34,109 nucleotides of DNA, taken from the NCBI GenBank assembly GCA_031292625.1, contig JARLGU010000005.1, forward strand, positions 1 to 34,109, given 5' to 3'. The position numbers and the translations under genes were made by a program. Within the stretch, counting starts at the first letter, position 1. Each line of letters begins with the position of its first letter. Shown here one piece after another: positions 17,170-24,556 of the stretch. This DNA comes from Capsulimonadaceae bacterium (lineage in GTDB: Bacteria > Armatimonadota > Armatimonadia > Armatimonadales > Capsulimonadaceae). Below the pieces are notes generated by a model. The model had not been told where the DNA came from and searched no databases. It saw only the letters and a program-made list of their open reading frames with translations.

Positions 17170-17895
17170 ATGACGATCACTTTTGAACAAGCAGTCGATA
17201 TCGCCGCCATCGCCATTGTCGTGTTGGCCTTTTTCGTGGCATTCATTTATCCCCCGCTCATGATGCGCCGCGCGATTAAGCAGAGCTGTATCGCCCTTGC
17301 GCGAGCAGTCGAGTCGCGCGAACCGTATCAGCTCGGGCATTCCGAACGCACGGCGGAACTCGTCGTCGCGATGGCGCGCCGATCGGTTCGTTTCGCTCCG
17401 TGGCAAATATGGGACCTGGAAATCGCCGCATTGCTGCACATGATCGGCAAGGTGGGAGTCGCGCATGGCACGCTCAATAGCGAACTGCCTCCCGCCGGTC
17501 GAGAATTGTTCGCACTTCACGAATACGTGCGGATCGGCGCGGAGATCCTTGCCGCCGTTCCTCCGCTCAGCGGCGCCGCCGTCACCGTGGCCTATCACCG
17601 GGAATATCTTGACGGCGCTGGATACCCATTCGGACGATACGGCGACGGGATTCCATTCGGCGCTCGGTTGCTCTGCGTCGCAACCGAGTTCGTCGCGATG
17701 ACCAGCCCGCGCGTATATAGGGCCGACGGAGCGGTGATGGACACGGCGGACGCCCTGGAATATTTCTCGCAGCGCGCTGGGCAAGTTTACGACGCGGAGG
17801 CGGTCGAGCTTTTGGCCAGGATTTGCCAGACGCCGCGACGGCCCGCCAAGAAAGTCTTCTCGCCGCTAGCCGACAGGCTCAGGACGACGAGCTAG
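17170..17895 (+). CDS. Degenerate HD-GYP domain protein with one membrane helix
   Basis: The 241-residue protein has a single N-terminal membrane helix (about 8-30) followed by an HD-GYP fold (about 38-215). It keeps LGHSERTAEL (55-64), LHEYVRIGAEI (116-126) and the GYP loop (YLDGAGYP, 146-153). The HD motif is HMIGK (Met91 in place of the metal-binding Asp). The usual first His of the HHExxDGxGYP motif is Tyr142, and the later VDAYDAM motif is VATEFVAM. With these ligands missing, catalysis is unlikely; a sensor or partner role for the intact HD-GYP protein upstream is inferred. The start at 17170 is chosen because it precedes the membrane helix; the longer frame from 17032 overlaps the upstream gene. 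Confidence 0.85.
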   Translation: MTITFEQAVDIAAIAIVVLAFFVAFIYPPLMMRRAIKQSCIALARAVESREPYQLGHSERTAELVVAMARRSVRFAPWQIWDLEIAALLHMIGKVGVAHGTLNSELPPAGRELFALHEYVRIGAEILAAVPPLSGAAVTVAYHREYLDGAGYPFGRYGDGIPFGARLLCVATEFVAMTSPRVYRADGAVMDTADALEYFSQRAGQVYDAEAVELLARICQTPRRPAKKVFSPLADRLRTTS

Positions 17896-17926
17896 CGGTC
17901 AAGGCTGGACAGAGGCTACCATTGAA

Positions 17927-18505
17927 ATGACCCACGGAGCAATTCTCTTAACAATCGGATGTGTCGTCGTCCTCGGCGGCTACTGGCTCGCGGCCGTGTG
18001 GCTGACGATGCGCGAACTTGTCGAAAGGGCGCGGAACGAATGGCAGGCGATCCTTGAAAGCGTCGACCAGCGCGACACGGTATTCAGCCGCCTCTGCGAG
18101 GAATCGCGCACGTTATTTCAGCACGACCCGATTATCGCACGCTACATCGCGGACTACGATACAGCGAACCCGGCATCCGAAACGCCCACGCAGCGCCTGC
18201 GCGATACGATTGAGCGCAGCGCCGCGGCCCATGGGATAATCGCTCAGATCCATACTTACCCATCGCTTTTCCACTCCCCAGAGATCATCGCGATTTCAGT
18301 CGAGCTTGACGAAATTGACGCCCGCATTAAGACAAACGCCCAACTTTACGACCATAGCGCAAGCACCTTTAATGCACGCCGGCACGACTTCGCGGCCAGT
18401 ATGATGGCCCGATTCTGGACGGACACGGACCTCCCGGCAATTGGAACCCTCCCGCTAAACGAAGTACGCGCGCTTAGAATTGACGAAGCAGTCCTTACGG
18501 TCTGA
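17927..18505 (+). CDS. LemA-like membrane protein
   Basis: The 192-residue protein has one N-terminal membrane helix (about 5-27) followed by a long helical domain. The start of that domain, ERARNEWQAILESVDQRDTVFSRL (33-56), and the later LYDHSASTFNARRHDFAASMMARFW (about 140-164) follow the pattern of LemA proteins, a four-helix bundle facing outward. The second block corresponds to the YNxxVxxFNxxxxxFPxxLxAxxxGF signature but is divergent. The function of LemA proteins is unknown. It follows the degenerate HD-GYP gene by 31 bp on the same strand and may be its operon partner. Confidence 0.65.
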   Translation: MTHGAILLTIGCVVVLGGYWLAAVWLTMRELVERARNEWQAILESVDQRDTVFSRLCEESRTLFQHDPIIARYIADYDTANPASETPTQRLRDTIERSAAAHGIIAQIHTYPSLFHSPEIIAISVELDEIDARIKTNAQLYDHSASTFNARRHDFAASMMARFWTDTDLPAIGTLPLNEVRALRIDEAVLTV

Positions 18506-18627
18506 CGAACGCCACGCTTCGCGCTCTCTTTCGCCCGGCATTTGGATGGTATCGGCGACGGAAGTATATAGGCCGCTCGCCGCAAAGGCATCCTCATCGC
18601 TCGTCTTTCCAAAACGTCAAAAAGGTA

Positions 18628-18650
18628 GAATGAGCGCTATCAGCTCATTC
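18628..18650. promoter_or_regulatory. Operator-like inverted repeat before the GH42 gene
   Basis: GAATGAGC (18628-18635) and GCTCATTC (18643-18650) form perfect 8-bp arms with a 7-nt spacer. The left arm overlaps a possible -10 (TAGAAT, 18626-18631), with no clear -35. The site ends 19 bp before the ATG, so a bound repressor could block transcription. Confidence 0.45.
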
Positions 18651-18669
18651 ACTTGTTAGGATCCTCAAA

Positions 18670-20652
18670 ATGAAGATTGGCACGTCCTACTATCCCGAAC
18701 TTATCGACGAAGCCGAATGGGAACAAGATCTCGACAATATGCGCGCGGCGAATTTGTCCGTCATACGCATGCTGGAGTTTGCGTGGACCGCGATCGAGCC
18801 TCGCGAAGGCTGCCATGACTGGGCATGGCTGGACCGTTTCGCCGCGCTTGCGCACTCGCGGCAGATTGAACTCATCCTCTGCACCCCGACAGCCACGCCG
18901 CCGCCGTGGCTGACGACGCAATACCCGGAAGTGCTTATCGAGTCTCGCGACGGCGAACGGCGCGCGCCAGGCGGGCGCCGAGATGCGGACGTAGACAATC
19001 CGATCCTGCGCCATTATGCCGTCGAAATCGCAACAAAGCTCGGCGAGCGCTACGGAAATCACCCTGCCGTCATCGGCTGGCAAATCGACAACGAACTGCT
19101 TGGTCCTGAAGGCATGGGGACGCCGCCAGAATCGCACTCGATCGCGTCAACTTTTCGTTTTCGCCAGTACCTCAAACAAGTCCATGGTACGCTCGCAACA
19201 TTGAACTCGCGCTGGGGTACGCGGTTTTGGAGCCAGGAGTACAGCGATTGGGGCGAAATCGGCACGCCGCGCAATCCACGAAGCACCATGGGCCAGGTGC
19301 TCGATTACTCCCGGCGATTCAGTCAAAGTCAGGTCGAGTTTCTAAAGCTGCAATACGACGCTCTGCGTGCCGTCATCTCGCCTCGCCAATGGGTTACGCA
19401 CAACTCAACCGCCGTATTTGGACGCGGCCTGGACCATACGGATTACCACGCCGTGCTCGATGTCGCGGGCTGGGATGCCTATCCTGGCGCGGCCGGACAA
19501 CCGCACATGGAAGCGTCCACCTCGCTGGCCCACGATCTGTTTCGATCGGCCAAGCAGAAGCCATTCTGGGTCATGGAGACGACTGCGGCTGTCTCGACGG
19601 ACGGCCGCAAGGGAAACGGCACGCTCGCGTTCTTCGCCGAGATGCGCGCACACGGAGCCGACGCCATTCTCGTGTGGCATTGGCGCAACCATCGGGCAAA
19701 CGCCGAGAATCTCAACGATAGCATATGCGACTATGCGGGGCGTCCCTACGCGCACCGGGTGGCGTTCTTGCAGGCGCTTGCGGCCCGAAGGGAGCTGCAA
19801 GCGCCCCTCCCCGCCGATATTCCTAAGCGGCGCGCGGCGATCCTGTTTTGCCGCGATAGCGAACGAACCGCCCTCACGCCCGATCCTTATTTGGCCCGTC
19901 ACAAGGTCGTATCGTACCGGACCGTCGTCGCCGAAACGTACAAAGCGCTGTGGCAGCTCGGCGTCGCCGTCGACATGGTTCGTCCGGGCGACTCGCTCGA
20001 CGGTTACGACTTTGTCGCGATGCCCTCCGCCAGATTGCTCTCGCGCGATGCCGCGCAGCCAATTCGCGATTTCGTAGCGCGCGGCGGGATCTTATTAGGC
20101 GTTGCGAAAACGGCGCACCAGGATGAATGGGGTGCGTTCTATCCGACCCTCGGCGAGCCGTTGACGGACCTTCTAGGGTTTACCGTGCGGCGGGACGAAA
20201 TGTACAGTGAGCCGCTGACCGTCCGCCTGGAAAGTGGCGCGACCGTCCCGTGCGAACCACACGTCGAGCGCATCGAGCCTGTTAGCGCACATCCAGTTGC
20301 GTGGTTCGCGGGCGGACCGCTCGATGGCTGCGTCGCTGGGGCAATCAACGATTGCGGCGAAGGACGCGTCTATTACGCCGCCGGCTGCGCACCGGCGCTG
20401 ATCGAGCGCCTTACGCGGCTTGCCGTTCAACAGGCAGGCATACCCTGCGTTCCGGGCTCGCTTCCTGACGGCGTCTCCGTTCTGCCGCACCTGCTCGACG
20501 GCGGCGGCGTATGGGTATTCAACCACGGCGATCAACGACTGCGCGTCGCCAATCGATCGATTGCGCCGCATGACTTCGCTCTGCTTACGGAAATTTCGAC
20601 ACCAGCCGAGCTTCAACGCTTCGAGGTTGATTTGGCCAACGTGCCAGGTTAA
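18670..20652 (+). CDS. Beta-galactosidase, glycoside hydrolase family 42
   Basis: GH42 enzymes hydrolyse beta-galactosides, often plant-derived galacto-oligosaccharides, with retention. The 660-residue protein has the GH42 layout: a TIM barrel (about 1-370), a Rossmann-like trimerisation domain (about 385-590) and a small beta domain. The N-terminus GTSYYPEL, then RMLEFAWTAIEP (33-44) and TPTATPPPWL (72-81), is diagnostic. The acid/base is Glu142 in WQIDNELLG, and the nucleophile is Glu303 in FWVMETTA. There is no signal peptide, so it is cytoplasmic and imported substrate is expected. TAGGA precedes the ATG. The SGNH hydrolase follows by 54 bp and a LacI-family gene lies opposite. Confidence 0.92.
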   Translation: MKIGTSYYPELIDEAEWEQDLDNMRAANLSVIRMLEFAWTAIEPREGCHDWAWLDRFAALAHSRQIELILCTPTATPPPWLTTQYPEVLIESRDGERRAPGGRRDADVDNPILRHYAVEIATKLGERYGNHPAVIGWQIDNELLGPEGMGTPPESHSIASTFRFRQYLKQVHGTLATLNSRWGTRFWSQEYSDWGEIGTPRNPRSTMGQVLDYSRRFSQSQVEFLKLQYDALRAVISPRQWVTHNSTAVFGRGLDHTDYHAVLDVAGWDAYPGAAGQPHMEASTSLAHDLFRSAKQKPFWVMETTAAVSTDGRKGNGTLAFFAEMRAHGADAILVWHWRNHRANAENLNDSICDYAGRPYAHRVAFLQALAARRELQAPLPADIPKRRAAILFCRDSERTALTPDPYLARHKVVSYRTVVAETYKALWQLGVAVDMVRPGDSLDGYDFVAMPSARLLSRDAAQPIRDFVARGGILLGVAKTAHQDEWGAFYPTLGEPLTDLLGFTVRRDEMYSEPLTVRLESGATVPCEPHVERIEPVSAHPVAWFAGGPLDGCVAGAINDCGEGRVYYAAGCAPALIERLTRLAVQQAGIPCVPGSLPDGVSVLPHLLDGGGVWVFNHGDQRLRVANRSIAPHDFALLTEISTPAELQRFEVDLANVPG

Positions 20653-20706
20653 GACAACTCGACGCAAGGGCACAACGCGAAAAGCTGGACTACAAGGAAC
20701 ATCAAG

Positions 20707-21414
20707 ATGAACGGTTGGCTAAGAAGAGAGTTTCTTCACGATGCTGCGACAGTATCGGCAGCTGACTCCGCCCTATCGGCGTCGGAACCGAACGATACGC
20801 GGCGGATCCTGCGCGAAGACATCGAGTGGTGCGACATTTGGCAGCCTCACACCAATGAGGCCGCCTTGCCCCGAGTGATCTTGATCGGCGATTCGATCAC
20901 GCGAGGCTACTGCGCGGATGTAGACAAGCTATTAGCAGGCAAGGCGTACGTCAGCCGCATCGCAACATCCAGCTCGATCGGCGATCCGGCGCTCATCAAG
21001 CAAGTTGAACTTGTGATGTCCGCGCAAAAGTTCGATATCGTCCACTTCAACAACGGCATGCATGGCTGGGACTATACCGAAGAGGAGTACAAGCGCTACT
21101 TCCCCGAACTTCTCGCGGTCATCCGGAAAAACGCTCCGGCAGCAAAGCTCATCTGGGGAACGATCACCCCCGTGCGCGCTGCGAATAATGTCGCGGTAAT
21201 TGAAGCCCGTACCGGGCGCGTCAAGGCCCGCAACGCAATCGCCGCAGTCTACGCGGCCGCCGATGGCATTCCGATTGACGATCTCTATCGAATTGGCGAA
21301 CAGCACCCCGAGTTCTATTCGGACGATGGCGTTCACTTCAACGCCGAGGGCTACCGTGCGTTGGCCGCATCCGTCGCGGAATCGATCGGGCGTAACCTTC
21401 CTGCCGCGAGGTGA
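20707..21414 (+). CDS. SGNH/GDSL-family hydrolase
   Basis: The 235-residue protein belongs to the SGNH esterase fold. Block I is ILIGDSITRG with nucleophile Ser63, the asparagine block is HFNNGMHGW, and the final block DDGVHFNAEGY holds Asp207 and His210. Related enzymes remove acetyl or other acyl groups from sugars, so it may deacylate a glycan processed with the GH42 enzyme; this is inferred from the neighbourhood. The N-terminus (RREFLHDAA) looks like a Tat signal, but the following stretch is not hydrophobic enough, so export is doubtful. AAGGA lies about 9 nt before the ATG. No terminator is seen before the convergent lacI-type gene. Confidence 0.82.
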   Translation: MNGWLRREFLHDAATVSAADSALSASEPNDTRRILREDIEWCDIWQPHTNEAALPRVILIGDSITRGYCADVDKLLAGKAYVSRIATSSSIGDPALIKQVELVMSAQKFDIVHFNNGMHGWDYTEEEYKRYFPELLAVIRKNAPAAKLIWGTITPVRAANNVAVIEARTGRVKARNAIAAVYAAADGIPIDDLYRIGEQHPEFYSDDGVHFNAEGYRALAASVAESIGRNLPAAR

Positions 21415-21563
21415 CAAAGCCGGGGAAACCGCGGCACGAGAAGATGGACAAGGCATTGTCGCAGGCGTTCGCGCAATACAGCGGCAACTAGCCGGACCAA
21501 ACGTCGTTGCCGTCTCGACCGGCGTGCAGCGCAATCGAGACGGACAGATCACCCATCTCCGCA

Positions 21564-22586
21564 TCAGGTGGTCGCGCCAACGATCAGACGCGTCGGGATC
21601 GCGATCTGCGTGTGCTGCTCAAGCATCGGGTTCTCGATTCTTTCGATGAGCATCTCGATGCCCGCGCCGCAGACGAGATCGGCCGGGACCATCGCGGTAG
21701 TCAGAGGATTATCGAGGCATTGCCCCTCTTCGATCCCGTCGAAGCCGGTCAGCGAGATATCGCCAGGAACGGACAGGCCCGCGGCACGCAAGCCGTGGTA
21801 GACGCCAATGGCGACGTTATCGTTGTAGCAGACGAGCGCATCGGGACGCACCCTGGCGGAAAGCGCTCCGACCTCCAAGCCAATCCTGCGGCCGTTTGCC
21901 ATCTCATGATCGTCAGCATACCGAAGGATCTGGATCTCGCCGCCGAGCGACTTAACCGCATCGAAATACGCCTCGCGCCGCCGGTCCGAGCTCGGTTTAT
22001 TCGCAACCGTCTCCGGGACGACGAAGGCGAGGTTTCGGCGTCCGCGCTGGATCAAGTGATTCAGAACGCGCGTCATCCCCGTATAGAAATCCACCTGGAC
22101 ACCGCTGCAATAGGCATCGTTCATCAATCCCAGGTAAACGATCGGCATCCGGCTCGCCTGCGCCCCGAATATCTCGTTGGTGGGCTGCGAGGTAAACGTC
22201 CACATCAGGATGCCGTCCACCGGCCAGTAGCCAAGCCTCCGGTGGTCGATCACGGCCCACTCCTGCGCAAAGATCGGATCGAGCACCATCTCATAGCCAA
22301 GGTCCAGGATCCTGCGCTGAGCGACGACCGCGACGCTGATAAAAAATGGGTTGTTCAGTGTCGGGATCATCAGGCCGATCGACCGGACATGCTTGCCGGC
22401 GAGGGAGCGCGCAAAGCGGTTCGGACGGTAGCCAAGCTCGTCAGCCGCGCGCCGGATGCGCTCCTGCGTCGCCTGCGCGATACGCGCCTTGGGATTGCCG
22501 TTAAGCACGTGCGATACGGTTCCAACGGAAACCGAGGCCTTCGCCGCAACATCGGCGAGCGATGGTCGTAAAGCATTGTTTGACAT
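21564..22586 (-). CDS. LacI-family transcriptional regulator
   Basis: The 340-residue protein has a LacI-type helix-turn-helix and hinge at the N-terminus (LADVAAKASVSVGTVSHVLNG, then YRPNRFARSLAG) and a periplasmic-binding-protein-like effector domain (about 62-335). The effector domain includes IGLMIPTLNNPFF, PDALVCYNDNVAIGV and ISLTGFDG. Such proteins bind a sugar-like ligand and usually repress sugar-use genes. The ATG at 22584-22586 follows GGGGA; the longer open frame to 22733 covers the promoter and is not used. Convergent position to GH42 and the SGNH hydrolase suggests it controls them. An operator-like palindrome at its own promoter suggests autoregulation. Confidence 0.93.
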   Translation of the reverse strand: MSNNALRPSLADVAAKASVSVGTVSHVLNGNPKARIAQATQERIRRAADELGYRPNRFARSLAGKHVRSIGLMIPTLNNPFFISVAVVAQRRILDLGYEMVLDPIFAQEWAVIDHRRLGYWPVDGILMWTFTSQPTNEIFGAQASRMPIVYLGLMNDAYCSGVQVDFYTGMTRVLNHLIQRGRRNLAFVVPETVANKPSSDRRREAYFDAVKSLGGEIQILRYADDHEMANGRRIGLEVGALSARVRPDALVCYNDNVAIGVYHGLRAAGLSVPGDISLTGFDGIEEGQCLDNPLTTAMVPADLVCGAGIEMLIERIENPMLEQHTQIAIPTRLIVGATT

Positions 22587-22599
22587 AGATCCCCGGACA

Positions 22600-22645
22600 T
22601 GCACAAGCGTTGCGCAATCGTAGCACGACGGATCGGTTTTGTCAA
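22600..22645 (-). promoter_or_regulatory. Promoter and candidate operator of the LacI-family gene
   Basis: On the minus strand TTGACA (22640-22645) and TACGAT (22617-22622) are 17 nt apart. Directly downstream of the -10, at 22600-22616, lies the 17-bp pseudo-palindrome TGCACAAGCGTTGCGCA, in which TGCxCAA is mirrored by TTGxGCA. Its position over the start site suits autorepression. Confidence 0.65.
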
Positions 22646-22819
22646 TCGGCGTTGCGGAGAGCCAGCCGCACGCTAACAGTAATAATTGATAATTAATATA
22701 TTTAAAATTCATATAACAGCACATTGAAATCATTGATCCTTCCAGGCCCTCTGCACAAGCGCTATTTCGCGCCGTGCGCGGCGGCGATCGAACATGCGGG
22801 AATTTAACGGCGACGCCCC

Positions 22820-22875
22820 TTGACTTATTTAAGATCGTTGGAGTAAGATCAATTCAACAATCATTTAATTGTTGA
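22820..22875 (+). promoter_or_regulatory. ars operon promoter and ArsR-type operator
   Basis: TTGACT (22820-22825) and TAAGAT (22844-22849) are 18 nt apart. The perfect inverted repeat TCAACAAT-CATTTA-ATTGTTGA (22854-22875) follows 4 nt later, covering the start site. Size and position fit an ArsR-family operator. The surrounding 22680-22730 stretch is unusually A+T-rich. Confidence 0.75.
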
Positions 22876-22887
22876 GGCATTGAACCA

Positions 22888-23232
22888 ATGGATCATGAGG
22901 GAATCGCAACGATGTTCAAGGCGCTTGGAGACCCGACGCGCCTGCGCATCTACACATTTCTGGCCGACTGCCCCTATCCCGTCGCGGTCGAGGACGGCGG
23001 CGACGTTCGACCCGTCGACGGTCCCACGGTGGGCGAGATCTGCTGCCACGTGCTCGGCTCGCCTCAGTCGTCGCCCAACATTTCGTTTCACCTCAAGGAA
23101 TTGCGAAACGCGGGGTTGATCACGACGGAGAAGCGCGGCAAACACGTCGTCTGCGGAGTCGACAACGCCGCACAGGAGACCTTGCGGGGATTTTTTCTGA
23201 ACCTGCGAAAAGACGCGCCCGACTGCTGTTAG
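22888..23232 (+). CDS. arsR: ArsR-family metalloregulatory repressor
   Basis: The 114-residue winged-helix repressor begins the arsenic operon. FKALGDPTRLRIYTFL (10-25) is the typical ArsR N-terminal helix pair. The recognition region is NISFHLKELRNAGLITTEKRGKHVVCGV (about 64-91). Cysteines suited to As(III) binding occur at ICCHV in the fold, Cys at 28 and 89, and a terminal DCC. The canonical ELCVCDL site is absent, so the metal site differs from the plasmid R773 type. A Pro/Gly/Asp-rich insertion (about 30-46) before the recognition region is unusual. It probably binds the inverted repeat just upstream and releases it on arsenite binding. Confidence 0.9.
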   Translation: MDHEGIATMFKALGDPTRLRIYTFLADCPYPVAVEDGGDVRPVDGPTVGEICCHVLGSPQSSPNISFHLKELRNAGLITTEKRGKHVVCGVDNAAQETLRGFFLNLRKDAPDCC

Positions 23233-23280
23233 GCGATTACGCAAACATGACGCGGCCGCGTCGAGCGGCGAGGAGAAAGC

Positions 23281-23688
23281 ATGAAAACGATTCTCTATGT
23301 GTGTGTCCACAATGCAGGACGCTCCCAAATGGCGGAGGCGATCACCAATAAGCTTGCCGGCGAGCGCGGCCTGCAAGTGCGCGCGGAGTCGGCTGGCACC
23401 GTGGCGGGAACGGAAATTAACCCCGCCGCCGCCCGGGTTATGGACGAGATCGGCATCTCGATGAATGGACAGACGCCGAAGCAAATGACGCGCGAGATGG
23501 TGGCTCGTGCCCAGCAAGTCATCACGATGGGGTGCGGCGTCGACGCCGAAGCCTGCCCCGCCAAGTTTATCCTCACCGACGATTGGGGCTTGGACGATCC
23601 CAAGGGAGCGCCGATCGAGAAGGTGCGCGAGATTCGGGATGAGATACGCCGCCGCGTTGAGAAACTGCTCGATGAGTTGGCGGCTTAA
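23281..23688 (+). CDS. arsC: Arsenate reductase, LMW phosphatase-fold (thioredoxin-coupled type)
   Basis: It reduces arsenate to arsenite, using an intramolecular cysteine relay resolved by thioredoxin. The 135-residue protein has the P-loop CVHNAGRS (CX5R) with nucleophile Cys8, and the relay cysteines Cys85 and Cys92 (MGCGVDAEACPA). This matches S. aureus ArsC Cys10-Cys82-Cys89. The general acid loop DDWGLDDPKG lies near 100-109. GAGGAGA precedes the ATG. It follows arsR by 48 bp and is followed by arsM after 22 bp, all on one strand. Confidence 0.94.
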   Translation: MKTILYVCVHNAGRSQMAEAITNKLAGERGLQVRAESAGTVAGTEINPAAARVMDEIGISMNGQTPKQMTREMVARAQQVITMGCGVDAEACPAKFILTDDWGLDDPKGAPIEKVREIRDEIRRRVEKLLDELAA

Positions 23689-23710
23689 CGGTTAAGGAAA
23701 GGGCAATGAA

Positions 23711-24556
23711 ATGCTTACTGATCGATCCGATGTGCGAGAACTCGTTCGCCGAAAATACGGCGCTGCCGCGCTGACGGTGCTCAACGGCCAAGGCGCAGCC
23801 TGTTGCGGCGGCGTCGGCAACGGCGGCAAGAGTTCCGCCTGCGGCGGCGACGTCATTACGGGCGGCTTATACGATAACGCCGAAGCCAGCGCAATTCCCG
23901 AGGCGGCTTTGCTCGCGTCGCTCGGATGCGGCAACCCCACGGCGCTGGCGTCCCTGAGCGAAGGCGAAGTGGTGCTGGATCTTGGCAGCGGAGGCGGGAT
24001 CGATGTGCTTCTCTCCGCGAAACGCGTCGGGTTAACGGGGTTTGCGTACGGCCTCGACATGACCGACGAGATGCTCGCCCTGGCAGAACAAAACAAACGG
24101 GACGCAGGGGTGGAAAATGTCCAATTTCTGAAAGGCCACATCGAGTCGATCCCGTTGCCGGACAGTTCCGTAGACGTCATTATCTCGAACTGCGTGATTA
24201 ACCTTTCCGCCGACAAGGATCAGGTTCTGCGCGAGGCCTTCCGAGTGCTCCGTCCAGGCGGCCGCTTCGCGGTATCGGACGTGATCACCGACGGGCCGCT
24301 GCCGCCCGCGGTGCGCGCGGACATGGAGTCTTATGTCGGCTGCGTTGCCGGGGCATTGGACAGGACCGACTATATCGCGAGGTTAGAGCGTGCAGGATTT
24401 ACGGGCGCGTCCATCGAACCGACACGCGTCTATAGATTCGTGGACCTTGAGTCGACCGCATGCGCAGCGGAGGCAATCCGGGCGCTGTCGGATGACGAGA
24501 AAACGGCGCTCGACGGGCGCATCATGAGCGCGTTCATTCGGGCATACAAACGCTAG
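23711..24556 (+). CDS. arsM: Arsenite S-adenosylmethionine methyltransferase
   Basis: ArsM adds methyl groups to As(III) from SAM, giving methylated and finally volatile arsenicals. The 281-residue protein has the SAM-binding motif VLDLGSGGGID (88-98) and the three conserved arsenic-binding cysteines, Cys73 (LGCGNP), Cys161 (ISNCVINL) and Cys211 (YVGCVAG). The post-motif RVLRPGGRFAVSD (178-190) is typical. The N-terminus has an extra Cys/Gly-rich segment (ACCGGVGNGGKSSACGG, 30-46). The ATG follows AAGGAAAGGG. Its stop codon directly abuts the next start codon, so translation is probably coupled to the aquaporin. Confidence 0.93.
   Translation: MLTDRSDVRELVRRKYGAAALTVLNGQGAACCGGVGNGGKSSACGGDVITGGLYDNAEASAIPEAALLASLGCGNPTALASLSEGEVVLDLGSGGGIDVLLSAKRVGLTGFAYGLDMTDEMLALAEQNKRDAGVENVQFLKGHIESIPLPDSSVDVIISNCVINLSADKDQVLREAFRVLRPGGRFAVSDVITDGPLPPAVRADMESYVGCVAGALDRTDYIARLERAGFTGASIEPTRVYRFVDLESTACAAEAIRALSDDEKTALDGRIMSAFIRAYKR

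Noticed and set aside
21507-22571. 354-codon plus frame opposite the LacI-family gene
   Set aside because: The minus frame has a helix-turn-helix, ribosome site and promoter; the plus frame is its shadow.
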